A stretch of 64,000 bases of DNA from Ctena decussata. Its lineage: Eukaryota > Mollusca > Bivalvia > Lucinida > Lucinidae. This document shows positions 1 to 11,226 of this stretch, in pieces (position 1 is the stretch's first letter; each line of letters opens with the position of its first letter). The position numbers and the translations under genes are program-made. The notes under the pieces were generated by a model. That model was not told where the DNA came from. It made no database searches and was given only the letters and a program-made list of their open reading frames with translations. The DNA is taken from NCBI GenBank assembly GCA_963989385.1, contig OZ022500.1, positions 108,169,842 through 108,233,841 of the forward strand, given 5' to 3'.

Positions 1-715
1 TGTATTGTAGCTTTTGTGATAGGAACTGTAACAACAGAAGTCTGTTTTGTGATTTCTATGATGGCAAACCTTTCTCGAGAGAAATATTACGCAACATATG
101 GTGTATGCTGTGATATTTGGCGTTAAATCGCTAATATTCATTTCTAACAGTTTCAAGTCAAAGTCGAAGACTTGAGTTGAATTGACAGGTTCATATATAC
201 GCTAGATGTACGTAGGCCCCTACTAAGAACAGTAGGACACTGAATAACGTTGTGATTCACGCGACGTCACGTTACGCGCCAGAAACGTCATCGAAAATCT
301 TTGAACCCCTGACGTACTTAAATCGTTCTCTCGGGAAGAAGGGATAAGATATTTGCTTAATTCTTTCGGTTTTCGTCTAGTTAGATTCTGTATAAAAGCT
401 CGTAAAATTTCTATCAAAAACTAAGGATAGGCCGAAAACCGCCCTTAGCGCACCTTGTCAACTAATATGACCTACTTTCGATTTTGTAAACATTAATAAA
501 ATGGTAAAAATACAACGTACAGGCGTGGAGACCCATTCACTATGCCGCCTATGGTCATTTGATATAATAAGACGGGAAACCAGAAGAGGACAGTTGTATT
601 TTGTGGAGCGATTTCTCATTTTCAAAAACCTATGCCCTCTACTTTTTGCTAGGCGAATGACTCAATACATGCATAGCAAGTCACATTTTATCAGCAAAGG
701 TGTAGGTAGAACCGT

Positions 716-1575
716 TCATCGTAACGATTTATAGACTTTCTCAAATATTGTCCTATTGATTTCTTGTGACAAGGACAGATCACCGTACAAAAATAGGTTA
801 AGAGTAGGATATTGATAAGGAGAGACTGCATTTATTAGTTCATTGCGCTGGGCCTGATAAAATGTACAATGAAAGAAAAAATGTTGAGCGTTTTCTAAAC
901 TACCGCATCGACAAAGAGGAGAGTCTACTATATTTTTAACAAAGAGATCGAAGTTAAGAGAACTACAGTTTGTTCGAGGACGCGTTAGTAGTATTTGACT
1001 TTTCCTACAACCGGAGTAAAAGTGCTGGGGAACTTTTGGATTATCCTTCTGTAGAAAGCGTTTAAAGGAGGTCACCGATTCACACTGCTTTGCTTCAACA
1101 GGCAGATTGTTCCATGCCCTGACACTAGATGGTAAAAAAGACATATAAAATTGGTTTGTTCTCGCATCAATAGTTTGTAAATCATTAGAGTTTCTAAGAT
1201 TATAGCGTGATATGTTGCTGACAGTCTGTGGTATTAAAGAGGATAAGTATAAAGGAGTAATGTTATACATCATTTTATAAAACAAGGTCAGTTTGTGATT
1301 GTTACGCCTGCATTCTAGTGATTCCCAACAAATTTCCTTATAAAGTGAATGTAATGATACTAGCTTTGTTGTTCCCGTAGCGATCCTGGCAGCTTCATTC
1401 TGGATTTTATCTAGTTCCTGTTTTTCGTATTGAGCACAATTATCGAAAATAACATCTCCATATTCTATAAAGGGTCTAATGAAAGTAGTATAAATTGTTT
1501 CAAGAGATTTTCGATCGAGTTTAAATTTTAGTTTTCTCATAATATTGATTCTAAACCAAGCCTTTTCTTTAAATG
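716..1575 (-). CDS. LINE ORF2, C-terminal portion (frameshifted): RT thumb and zinc knuckle
   Basis: This continues the ORF2 above in a different frame. The frame is open above its first ATG at 1540, back to the frameshift near 1570. It carries the post-RT 'thumb' typical of CR1/Jockey LINEs (IRPFIEYGDVIFDN, then a WNNLP block) and a C-terminal Cys-His cluster spaced C-x-C-x7-H-x4-C near 785-900, a nucleic-acid-binding knuckle. It ends at TGA 716-718. No RNase H domain is visible. The single frameshift lies in an A-rich stretch, so either recent decay or an assembly error could explain it. Confidence 0.8.
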
Positions 1576-4085
1576 TAATTTATGTGATGATGCCAGGTAA
1601 AGTCATTGGAAAGGTATAGTCCTAGATGTTTGTGAAATTCTACTTCAGATATTTGGTGATTTTGCATAAAAAGAGGTGGATGCTGCAGTTTATTTAATTT
1701 ACGCGAGAAAAGTAGACCTTCGGTTTTAGTGGGATTAAATGTTACTAACCAGGTAGCAGCCCATCGCGAAAGTTTGTTAAGATCTGTGTTAAGACAATCA
1801 GCTGCTGTGGTTGGATTTTCAGCGATGATGAAAAGACTAGTATCGTCGGCAAATAGACTAATGTTGGAACCTATGTCATTAACAATGTCATTAATGTACA
1901 TCAAGAAGAGTAAAGGCCCTAAAATGGAGCCCTGTGGAACACCAGCACGAATGAAAACCCAGTCAGATGAAGTACTTGGAAGAATAACGCGTTGCTTTCT
2001 GTCTGAAAGATAATTCTTAAACCAGGCAAGGACATCTCCTGTGACACCAGCTGCATGAAGTTTGTGTAAAAGACCAGAATGCCAAACCCGATCAAAAGCT
2101 TTGCTGATATCACAGAAGACAGCCCGCACCTCTTTACCAGAATCAAGCGCTTGGCAGAAAGTGTTATAAAGGAAAGTTAGTTGGTTTATGGTTGAGTCTC
2201 CTGGTATAAAGCCTGACTGCAAAGAAGAAAGTAAGTTGTTATCTTGTAAATGGTTAAATAAATATTTAAAAACAAGTCTTTCTAACACTTTACTCTCAGA
2301 GTTGAGTAAAGATATTGGCCGATAATTAGAGACAATGGACGGGTCACCTTTTTTTGGAACAGGACAAACATTGGCTTCTTTATATGATGCAGGAACTGTG
2401 CCTAGTCGTAAGGACAGGTTGAAAAGAGAGCAAAAGGGTATAGAAAGTTCACTGGCTAGTTCACGCAAAATACGATTACTTAAACCATTCGGGCCGGAGG
2501 CTTTGCCCACAACCAATGATTTTAAAACGGATTCCACTTCTATTCTAGTGAGCACAATACTGTTCAATTGCGAATTAAGTCTACTAATATCAGGTAAGTC
2601 TGGAAGAATGGCATTTTGTTCATTCAGCACTGTCTGACTCTGAAATAATGTGTTTAACATATTAGCCTTGTCACACTCGTCTGTATAGATTATATTGTTA
2701 ATTTCCAGGGGCGGGATTGATGATTTTGTGATTGGAATTATAAATGTTTTAAGCGTTGACCACCAATCTTTCGTAGAGAGTTCAGAAGATCTAAGTTTGT
2801 CTGCAATTTTATCATAATGAGATTGTTTAGAGTCACGGATCATTTTTGTTACCTTATTACGTAACTTTTTGAATGATTTCCAGTGTAGATCTAAATTAGT
2901 TAATTTTGCTTTTTTATAGGCGCGCTTGCGTTTACGTATATGGCGTTTAAGAGTAGAGGATAGCCAAGGAGGATCTAAAGGTCTATTTCGGACATATTTA
3001 TTTGGTATACATTCGGTGGCTATAGAATTTATTGCCGTATTTACATTTGTTGCGTATATATCTATGTCGTCGTTTTGTAACGACCTCCAGTCAAGAGTAG
3101 ACGCTTTCTCTCGCAACAGGTCGTAGTCTCCTTGCTCATACCTCCAAATATGACGCATAAAAGTTTTGACATTTGGTGTGGAAAATTTAAAAATGCCATA
3201 TATGGGGCAGTGGTATCTAATCTCTTGATTCAGGAACGGATCACCGACTCCACTGAGTATTAAGTTATCCTTATTACTGACAAGCAATATGTCTATTAAA
3301 GAAGATGAATGTTCAGTGAAATGTGTGGGCTGATTAAATGACTGGTAGAAAGAGAACTGTATACAAAGATATTCTATTTTCCTCGAGGTCGGCGGATTTA
3401 GTACATTTAGATTCAAATCACCTGTAACTATTATGTCCGAGATATCTGTATCGACAGCTAGATGCAAAGAATTTTCAATATCTAAGTTGTAATTAATATC
3501 AGCATTAGGGGGTCGGTAGAATAGCCCAAATAGAATACGTTTATGTTTATTGGCTAGTTCGATCCATATGCTTTCGATACCTCTTACCTCTAAATCATCC
3601 CGACGCTTATAATGAATTCCTTCTTTAATGTATAAAATAACACCACCGTGTCTATCACCGATTCGGTCTTTACGTTCAGGTGGGTTGAATGACTGGAGTA
3701 ACAAATCATTTGTATCATCCGTTGGGCTAAGCCAAGTTTCAGTAAAGGCCAAAATATCAAATTCCAGTAATTCTGTATGCAAAATTTCAAGCTTTGGGAG
3801 TATACTTTGAACATTGTAGTGAACAAATGACAGATTATGACTAGTGTTGAGAGAACTGAATATGGTTGCAGACATATTCGACGAGGAACTCGAAATACTG
3901 TCATCAGAAGATGCGGTTGATAAAGGACCTGGATTTGGCTGTACATCTCCGGAACAAAGTAATATAATGTTCATCCATAAAGCAAATTCTATGGCTGAAA
4001 AACAGGTTACAATAAGGGATACAAACCTAGTGTTTGCTATTGTGCATTTGCCAATCAAGATGGGCTTATGAGAATGACTTTGCAT
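1569..4085 (-). CDS. LINE ORF2, N-terminal portion: leader, 2A-like motif, EEP endonuclease, reverse transcriptase
   Basis: The first ATG in the open frame is at 4085; the frame continues a little upstream without another ATG. Residues ~20-45 are hydrophobic. They are followed by SGDVQPNPGP (codons 3924-3953), close to the 2A consensus D-V/I-E-x-N-P-G-P but with Gln for Glu. The EEP endonuclease starts near 3833, with the catalytic Glu in TETWL, a GDLN block and a terminal His in RYHCPI. The RT shows PVPKKGD, NYRPISLL, SKAFDRVWH, GVPQGSILGP and FADDT (1840-1853), so the aspartate triad is intact. The frame ends at a TAA at 1569, but RT thumb homology continues at once in another frame (716-1575), showing a 1-nt indel. 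The protein nicks target DNA and copies the element RNA there. Confidence 0.85.
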   Translation of the reverse strand: MQSHSHKPILIGKCTIANTRFVSLIVTCFSAIEFALWMNIILLCSGDVQPNPGPLSTASSDDSISSSSSNMSATIFSSLNTSHNLSFVHYNVQSILPKLEILHTELLEFDILAFTETWLSPTDDTNDLLLQSFNPPERKDRIGDRHGGVILYIKEGIHYKRRDDLEVRGIESIWIELANKHKRILFGLFYRPPNADINYNLDIENSLHLAVDTDISDIIVTGDLNLNVLNPPTSRKIEYLCIQFSFYQSFNQPTHFTEHSSSLIDILLVSNKDNLILSGVGDPFLNQEIRYHCPIYGIFKFSTPNVKTFMRHIWRYEQGDYDLLREKASTLDWRSLQNDDIDIYATNVNTAINSIATECIPNKYVRNRPLDPPWLSSTLKRHIRKRKRAYKKAKLTNLDLHWKSFKKLRNKVTKMIRDSKQSHYDKIADKLRSSELSTKDWWSTLKTFIIPITKSSIPPLEINNIIYTDECDKANMLNTLFQSQTVLNEQNAILPDLPDISRLNSQLNSIVLTRIEVESVLKSLVVGKASGPNGLSNRILRELASELSIPFCSLFNLSLRLGTVPASYKEANVCPVPKKGDPSIVSNYRPISLLNSESKVLERLVFKYLFNHLQDNNLLSSLQSGFIPGDSTINQLTFLYNTFCQALDSGKEVRAVFCDISKAFDRVWHSGLLHKLHAAGVTGDVLAWFKNYLSDRKQRVILPSTSSDWVFIRAGVPQGSILGPLLFLMYINDIVNDIGSNISLFADDTSLFIIAENPTTAADCLNTDLNKLSRWAATWLVTFNPTKTEGLLFSRKLNKLQHPPLFMQNHQISEVEFHKHLGLYLSNDFTWHHHINYI

Positions 4086-4130
4086 ACGGGCATTATAAGC
4101 TAGGTTTTCACTCCCTTGCAGTAGCACCAG

Positions 4131-5860
4131 TATTTAGTATGTGAAGGAATAACACCTGTGCATTGCAAATAGTGATAGAAGATGCACAAGGATAGAAAAT
4201 CTGCACATGCGACTATATGTTGGCATGACGGCTAACCTATTGTTTCCAGGCAGTATTATCATGTTATAGCTGTAAGAAATAGCAGGAACATAATAAGCAC
4301 CGTCAAACCAACAAATAAGCGGTCGGTAACGACCACACCGACAACCTGATGTGCCCACACCCTCTCTCTCAATCCAAGGATACAAAAAGAACAGAGAAAA
4401 CAAGAAATCATCGAAAATAACATGCTGTAGAAATGGAGACTTCAATTGACAGGCAACATTATGGCTAGAGATTGTTCAATAGGTATATTTGAGTTTGGAC
4501 TTACTTTGGATTTAATCATATGTTAACTGTTTCCATCAAACCAGGACTATAGAATGTTCAAATGTCAGACGGGGCGTACTGACTGGCGACCTCAGTCAAC
4601 TCCCCACATTAAAGGTTGTGACATCTCACTCAAAACACCTCGTCAAGATGGTTTAAATGAGGGACCACAACATATAACTTTATCGAGAACACTCACAAGG
4701 AAAGATAAAAAACAAAAACTGAATTAATAAACGACACCAGCACCCCCGTCTGAAGCCCTGAAAAACATAATTTCCTAGTTCAAACAGTACTAATCCGATT
4801 GAAACAAGTTAACTTTCAGGGATAAAAAAATATTTCTGGGGATGATTACGTACGACTACATTTACAGTGCAAACACACAGAAGTCTACAATACATTGTAA
4901 TTGCCTCAGTTTAGGTGACCAAGGGGAAGAGTTGACCCCAACTGAATTGGAAGACAAAATGCTTTTGACCCAATAGGCACACAAGATTGAATTAACATTG
5001 AATCAACCTTGATTCAACGTCAATGTTGATTCAAGGTTGATTCATCCTTGTGTGCCTGTGGGGAGTTGCCCCTGCTGAAAGTCTTCCCATTTATTTAAGT
5101 CTTAGTGTTGTTTCAAAATGCCGCGAGTAACAGCTCAGTTTATCACCGTTTCCTTAGTTGTTCAAGGAGAAATAAACCATATCTGCTCATAGTGAATACC
5201 CACGTCAGCACAGTCTTCCAACCTCACTATATAGGATCACCAGGATTCATATGCTTATACAAACAAGAAATATTCCGACCAGAGGACGCAGCGTGTGTCT
5301 TGTAATATGAAATGACGCATTTTGTTCGCCTGACTACTGGAATTCAATGTTTGACCTCTGTACAGATTTTCAGGAAAAATCAAAACAGTAGGAATGTTAT
5401 TATTCGTCGATTTATCCATACTTGTTAAACATGGACTTTTCTATTGAACATCACACAGCCATTGTGTTCGCAAGAATACAAAGTGTAAAAGTTCAAATAA
5501 TAAATGTTTCTCCATGAATTTGAATAAACGCTATCATTTCCAGACATGTACTTATATTTGAAAAGAATTAGCAATCAGAGCCCACTGGCACTTTTCCTAA
5601 ATCAAAGGCATGTACATGTACTATTACTGAGTCTTTCTTTTTTGGCGAATGATTATCTTTCGGGTGTATCGTTTGCGCTACATGACATCCCGTCACACAG
5701 AAAGGATACTCAATGTATATGCGAACAGCAAAGGCTTAGACCAGCCTTCGCTATTGCGCAGTCTGATCAGAGTCTTTGCTGTTCGCACACATCAGGTACT
5801 GACCTTAATGAATATACATACACTAGACAAAGACTACAAGTTACGGGCTCATAGACTGGT
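4131..5860. other. Gene-free stretch upstream of the LINE
   Basis: No coding signal I trust. It holds an ~86-bp imperfect palindrome (4973-5058) and, near its right end, a degraded fragment (about 5717-5800) resembling the interior of the GAGCCGCGACACG MITE family, with the CAGTCTGATCAGAGTCTT core. The short minus-strand frame at 4134-4445 has no recognisable domain. Confidence 0.5.
4973..5058. repeat. Imperfect palindrome (foldback), ~86 bp
   Basis: AGGCACACAAG at the left is mirrored by CTTGTGTGCCT at the right. The inner arms TTGAATCAACCTTGATTCAA and TTGATTCAAGGTTGATTCA are complementary over most of their length, and themselves contain repeated TTGATTCAA units. There is no coding content. 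It is probably a small foldback/MITE. Confidence 0.7.
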
Positions 5861-5881
5861 TTGAGCCGTGACTGGCCGCAA

Positions 5882-6729
5882 ATATACTCAGCGTCAATGA
5901 AGACGCACCAGTCTTGTGATGCCATATTTATTGTTCAAATTGATGATAATACTATATTTACATCATATATTTATCATTTTGAGCTATGATATTACGCCAA
6001 TGATAAAATTTAGCAAAAAGCATACGCTCTGAGCCTGTGACGTTACGTAAGCTCTGAAATCAAGAAACCTGGCAAACCAGTATGAATTTCATATTGGAGA
6101 AATTCTTTGTTGGTGGCATTTGCTAGAGAACTGATAGCCGTACAAATCGCCATAGAAAAGAAATCCAGAAAGCAGCATGCTGAATAAACTGAATTAGAGT
6201 CGAACGTCACTTAATTGTCACGTTCATTTAACAACGGACATACATAAGGAACTGAAGGTAATAACGTTACCTTTTTCAACCAAAGATGTTGATATTGGTT
6301 GTAGAAAATGAATTTAAGACATTTCGCGAGACAATCACCAACCATAAATCCAGCCTGAGTATGACGTTACAAACATAACGTCACCCTTTTTTGCCTAATT
6401 ACGTCATTACTAGATAGTCTACAACTGGTTGTATGTCAGCAGACATTTTCAAAGAACGATATACTGGCAATCAAGTTTCTGGCAGATCGCTGAATATGGA
6501 TTTATTACGCTTTAAATGTGTGGTTTGATGTCGACAGTTGTCAAGTACGTCACTTTTGACGTTACGCTTGACAGCGCCTACTGGTGAAAAAAGTTTAATT
6601 TGTTTACAGCTTGTCTCAATGCCAGAATATAATGTTTTCTTGAATTGTCTGCATGCATCCGCCATATATTAATAAACAGAATAGGCCATAATTTCTAAAC
6701 TGGTGCGTTTTCATTGACGCTGAGTATAT
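5882..6729. mobile_element. Non-autonomous DNA transposon with ~30-bp TIRs
   Basis: ATACTCAGCGTCAATGAA at 5884-5901, continuing to ACGCACCAGT at 5912, is matched in inverted orientation by ACTGGTGCGT at 6699-6708 followed by TTCATTGACGCTGAGTAT. Weaker similarity (CATAGACTGG) continues outside both ends. The interior has one minus-strand frame starting ATGGCGGATGC (6471-6665, 64 aa) with no recognised domain and no transposase motif. The size (~850 bp) and the TIRs fit a deletion derivative of a cut-and-paste transposon whose autonomous partner is not in this window. Confidence 0.7.
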
Positions 6730-7312
6730 GTTAAGCCATAGACTGGCTCTCTCCCCTTATAGCTACGCATATAGGGACAGGTAATGACTAATCCAAACAG
6801 TCAAAAATCTGACCGTGAGATCTAGCGAGAGTTCATGCGATATTTAGTTTTTATTTTGTAGCTATACCATCAGGAATTTTACTTGGGTCTAATATGAATA
6901 TTTACCGTTGATATTATAATACATGTAATGTTTTTTTATGACAAAACTATTTTTTAAAACATAAACACGCTGTCAGGTCATTGAAGAGTAGCCTGTAGAT
7001 CCGATACAATTTTGAATGGACCAATCTAGTAAATCGCATGGCCAGGTGACGTAATGGTAAACCGTGTATTTATCGGCTCGAAAAAACCCGAAATTACACG
7101 ATTTGTTATACGGCACATGATTGGCGGACCAATTACAGCCCACGAAAGACTATATCTGACCAGTTGTCATAAATATTGACAAGTTGGGACCAGTTTAGTT
7201 AAGCCACATCTTTGCGTAGCGCGCTTCAACTTTTATACCGCATATTCATTGATCTAGAGCAAAAGCGTCTATACGGGATTATTTCATCTTTGAACAAGCA
7301 AATTCGATGAAT
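6730..7312. other. Intergenic, nothing recognised
   Basis: No ORF, tRNA, clear inverted repeat or known repeat family could be supported here. Confidence 0.4.
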
Positions 7313-8578
7313 TTATGTCCCCGCCTTTGGAAAAGGGAAGGAAGGATGCACAATCCCAAAATGAACAATGAGGACATACACACACAAAGTACCCATTGCC
7401 CATTGTCAATGCCATTTGATAGTATTTGAGCTAAAAAATATGCCTAAGTTAGAAATGGATGAAAAGTAAGAAAAATGTATCTGTAAATTCTACAAGAACC
7501 ACATGCATGCTCCGAGACCATGTTAAAAGCACCTAGTCGCAATTGGTTCAAAATCCTATGAGGAGCTGAACACACAAGGTTTCCACTGTCTATACATTTT
7601 GTTACCATTTGCGCCTAGTTCAAACCATGAAAATATGACAAAAAATATCAGACCGTTATCTTAAAGTAACATGCACATCTAAAGACAATGAATAAGAAGC
7701 CTGAGAAGTTTCAAAATGATTTATGAAAAACTGAAGAAGTTTTGCATATAAAGGTATGTACTTTCAATAGGTCTTCTGAGGTGGCAAAATGACTGAGGTC
7801 ATAAACGTGAAAAGAGTTTAAATTTAACGCGACCATAACCCCTAAAACACATGCACATCAACAGACCCTGAAAACAGCCTGCAAAGTTTCAGAATGATTC
7901 ATGAAAAAACCGTAGGAGGAGTTGCGCACACAAGGTAAAACACGGTCAACAGGTCTTCGGATGCTGAAAAATGACTTAGTTTCCAAAGCTAAAAAAGTTG
8001 TAAAACTTACTTGACGATATCCCCTAAAGCACATGCACATCTACCGACCATTTAAAAGCAGCCTGTCAAGTTTCAGAATGATTCATGAAAAACTGTAGGA
8101 GGATTTGCGCACACAAGACATGCACTTAAAAGCTCTTCTGATGCTAAAAAGTGACTAAGTTTGCAAAGTGGAAAAAGCGGTAAATATTATTAGACGATAA
8201 CCCCTAAAGCATATGCTCACCTACAAGCCATGAAAAAGATCCCTGCAAAGTGTCGGAATGGTTCATGAAAAACTGTAGGAAAAGTTGCACCTACAAATTT
8301 TGTACTCAAACGGTCTTCTAATGATGGAAAATGACTAAGTTCCCGAAGTGAAAAAAATGGTAAAAATTATTTGACGATAAACTTTACGGCACATGCACAT
8401 CTACAGACCATGAAAAAGAAGCCCGCAAAGTTTCAGAATGATTCATGAAAACTGTAGGAGGAGTTGCGCTCACAAGGTACCTACTGTTAAGGGGGGGAGG
8501 GGGGGGGAAAGACGGTACTAAGGAAGAACGGAACCATGGAAAGCCAATACTTTGTTACCTCGCGGCGGGGGACAATAA
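7313..8578. mobile_element. TIR-bounded element with internal ~180-bp tandem repeats (pearl/Helentron-like)
   Basis: The ends form a short C-rich inverted pair: TTATGTCCCCGCC at 7313 and GGCGGGGGACAATAA at 8564-8578. Between them are at least six degenerate tandem monomers. The landmark ACATGCACAT or its variants falls at 7501, 7669, 7849, 8031, 8211 and 8391, giving periods of 168, 180, 182, 180 and 180 bp. Each monomer also carries CAGAATGATTCATGAAAAA and a CACACAAG block. A G-rich tract (8490-8508) precedes the right end. Short terminal repeats, satellite-like core and low-complexity subterminal tract match bivalve 'pearl' elements, now generally viewed as non-autonomous Helentrons. The family assignment is inference. 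Confidence 0.7.
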
Positions 8579-8752
8579 GGGGAGGCATAATTGCCATTTC
8601 AGTGAACGTTTTATGAGCCTGTTGAGAACATGGAAAGATTGTGCCGAGCGTGTTCAGACTGCCTCATAACTAGCTGCTATTCAATAGCTGTCTAATCTAG
8701 ATGGTGATTGCTCGGCCAGGTTGTCAAAGCATTACCTTATATATTCTATAAT

Positions 8753-8990
8753 TGAGCCGCGACACGAGAAAACCAACAAAGTGGTTGTGCGCCCAGCGCA
8801 GACTCAGATCAGCCTGGGCGACCGCACAGTCTGATCAGACTCTTCGCTTTGCGCTCAAAGGATAGCTAAGGGTCTAAGCTACCTTCATGCGGACAGCGAA
8901 GACTCTGATCAGACTGGGCGGATGCCCAGGCTGATCTGAGTCTGCGCTGGACGCACGACCACATTGTTTGTTTTCTCGCGTCGCGGCTCA
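8753..8990. mobile_element. MITE family A (GAGCCGCGACACGA termini), copy 1
   Basis: Begins TGAGCCGCGACACGAGAAAA and ends CGCGTCGCGGCTCA, an inverted match. The interior is an imperfect palindrome built on CTCAGATCAGCCTGGGC and CTGATCAGACTGGGC blocks. Eight copies of this ~205-240-bp family occur in the window, with no coding capacity. Confidence 0.85.
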
Positions 8991-9675
8991 TATATTCTGG
9001 TTGATATTTTTAGAAGACACTTAACATGAAACAGTTTCAAATATGTTCAAATCACAAGAGGACTGACGCGCCTTACAAAAACGGTTTTACTATCAACATG
9101 TTCAGATATCGTCTTGTTCTATTTACAAACTAACTTTTAGGTCTTCAGATATTTATTTCATCTATCTCACGTTAAAAGGCTTAATTCGTAAGTGTCATTT
9201 AATGTCTGCCTCAGTGTAGAAAGAGACGAAAACACTATTTAGGCTGCAATTACAGCTTCTCAACAAATGTAGTGTCTAACTGTCAAACAGAATGAGAAAT
9301 ATATACCTTTGTACCATCATTCGTGTTGACCCTACAACGTGCTATTTCCTTGAGTTTGAGTTTGATGCACCTAGATTGAGTAAATAGTAATGTTTATTTT
9401 ATATTTTAAACACAAACATGTTTTTTAAAATACACAATCGGCAAAAATTTCGTGAGCTTGAGAAACGAGAAGCAGATCGCCAACTTTCTTTCCCCAATGA
9501 GATGATCACTATGTGAGATAGGGCTTATGAACACGATGAAACACAACATCAGTGCACCAAACAGACAAAACGCAAATAAACATAGTGTAGGGTCACAAAC
9601 CCATATAGTCTATTCTATCCAATAATCCTGCAAAGTCGTTTGGTACTACAGGAGAGTTTGTTAAAATTCTTCTCT
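8991..9675. other. Intergenic, nothing recognised
   Basis: AT-rich sequence without a supportable ORF, RNA gene or repeat boundary. The last ~80 bases may belong to the 3' flank of the decayed reverse transcriptase that follows. Confidence 0.4.
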
Positions 9676-10700
9676 TCACGTTGTCCTGCTTCCAGCTGTC
9701 CTAGTTGTGCTGGCAAAGTCCATTCCTGTCCACTCTTTAATACTGTCTTCCAATTTCGTATTACTTCTGCCTTTTCTATTCTTTCCTTTCACTGTGCCTT
9801 GTAATATTGTCTTTGCTGAGCAAGAAGACAATGAGATATGGCCGAACCACCTTAGTTTCCGTTTGTCATAGTTCGTCATGCTCTCCAAAGGCTATACTAT
9901 ATTAAGCTTTCTTCAGGCATCCTCATTACTTGAGTGGTCTTGGCCAACGTCAATAGTACGTCAACCTTGCGTTAGATAGTAAGTAATGTAGAATCTTAAA
10001 TTCTCATCTGTAAGGCATGTTATATTTTATCTTACTTTCTGTCAAGTCCACGTTTCATAGGCATACACGAAGATGTTTATGACAAGAGAGTGCATCAGTT
10101 TATCTTATAATCCGAGCGGTATGCTGTTAGATCTCCAAACTGACTTTGACCTTTGTTAAGGCTGCATTGGCTTCTGCAATCCTTGAAAGAATCTAAGATT
10201 AGGAATTATCATCTGATACAACTGTTCCAATGTACTTGAACTTTGTCACCGTTCCCAAAGTCTGTACTTTGACCATGATCATTTGTGCAGTTTGTTCGTT
10301 TCGGCACTTTTCTACCTTTTATAACTTGTACATGTTTTGTCGAGTTAATCCACTAAAGCTTCTAATTCCTGATGCCCCACAGCGGTGGCATCTATACAAT
10401 TGAGCCGCGACACGATAAAACCAACAATGTGGCTGTGTGCCCAGTCTGATCAGAGTCTTCGCTGTCCGCATGGAGGTAGCTTTATCCCTTAGCTACCCTT
10501 TACGCGCTTAGCAAAAGGTGTGATAAGACTGGGAAGATGCCCAGGCCGACCTGAGTCTGCGCTGGGCGCACAGCCACTTTGTTTGTTTTCTTGTGTCGCG
10601 GCTCAATTTATTAATGCATCAAGGATTGACAACAGTTCTTCCGTCTTTGCTGCTACCGATGGTCTCTGAACACCTGGTACAAAGCCTTACATTGAACCAA
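9676..10700 (-). pseudogene. Decayed non-LTR reverse transcriptase, C-terminal part, interrupted by a MITE
   Basis: The minus-strand translation recovers RKLRWFGHISLS, AKTILQGTVKGKNRKGRS and IKEWTGMDFASTT (9676-9888). This is the basic tail that follows the RT domain in a widespread animal LINE group. Further upstream (9950-10400) the frames recover FKYIGTVVSDD-like, ALTKVKVSLEI-like and ETWT-like RT-thumb segments, broken by several stops and frameshifts. MITE family A copy 2 (10401-10605) interrupts it, and weak RT similarity (KDGRTVVNP) resumes at 10606-10700. It is the same family as the plus-strand fragment at 21118-22200. The clade (RTE-like or other) cannot be settled by eye. Confidence 0.75.
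10401..10605. mobile_element. MITE family A, copy 2 (internally deleted), nested in an RT pseudogene
   Basis: Starts TGAGCCGCGACACGATAAAA and ends GTCGCGGCTCA. It is about 33 bp shorter than full copies, lacking the first CTCAGATCAGCCTGGGC block. RT-like reading flanks it on both sides, so it inserted after the retrotransposon arrived. Confidence 0.85.
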
Positions 10701-11226
10701 AAACATCTGAATAGGCAGCAGCATAAAGCGTTCATGCAAGTTTAAATAAATTTTACAGATATTTAATCCTCATTCTACGCTGTGATATTGTTCAGTATAA
10801 GAGAACTGTTGGGCGCGCATTAAGTCATGAAACAACAATTAAAGCTCGTGGCAAACACTGCAGACGCAGACTACTAGAGCAAAGAAAGCAACTGGAGGAA
10901 CCACGATGGACGATGCCAAGGGCGGCAAAACCTTAAGACAACATTTATTACATAATTCTACTGTGATAACAACCTCAAAGAACCGCTGTGTTAGATCAGA
11001 TCAATGACCTTGCAGTGATACAAAAAATCGCTTCTTAAGGTGTTTTTTACAGAATTTAAAAGCCATAAGGATAGCTGTTGACGTTTTTTTTTCGCAAAAT
11101 GTTTGGCCAATGGTAAAACATGTCTGTGTAATATGGATCCTTTTGATCTTTAAATTGGGTTACATTAATTATTTTTCTTCTCCAGTTGTATACACCTAGC
11201 TTTTGCTACTGGTAACATGTGCTCCT
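10701..11226. other. Intergenic, nothing recognised
   Basis: No coding or repeat signal that I can support, apart from T-rich runs near 11080. Confidence 0.35.

Larger units (their letters stand above)
420..4130 (-). mobile_element. Non-LTR retrotransposon, CR1/Jockey-superfamily type, nearly complete ORF2
   Basis: A minus-strand LINE whose ORF2 order is hydrophobic leader, 2A-like motif, EEP (APE-type) endonuclease, reverse transcriptase and C-terminal zinc knuckle. ORF2 is open from about 4085 to 716 apart from one frameshift near 1570. No ORF1 was recognised: the short minus-strand frame at 4134-4445 has no visible domain. The boundaries at both ends are soft. I place the 3' UTR below 716 and saw no clear tail repeat or target duplication. 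The clade is inferred from the domain order and the leader ending in NPGP, which is common in aquatic-invertebrate LINEs. Confidence 0.8.

Noticed and set aside
4134..4445. 103-codon minus-strand frame upstream of LINE ORF2, a candidate ORF1.
   Set aside because: No RRM, zinc knuckle, coiled coil or esterase signature; the composition looks like chance translation.
7501..8460. Regular ~180-bp spacing, considered as a CRISPR array.
   Set aside because: The whole monomer repeats with gradual divergence. There are no short identical repeats separated by unique spacers, and the DNA is eukaryotic.
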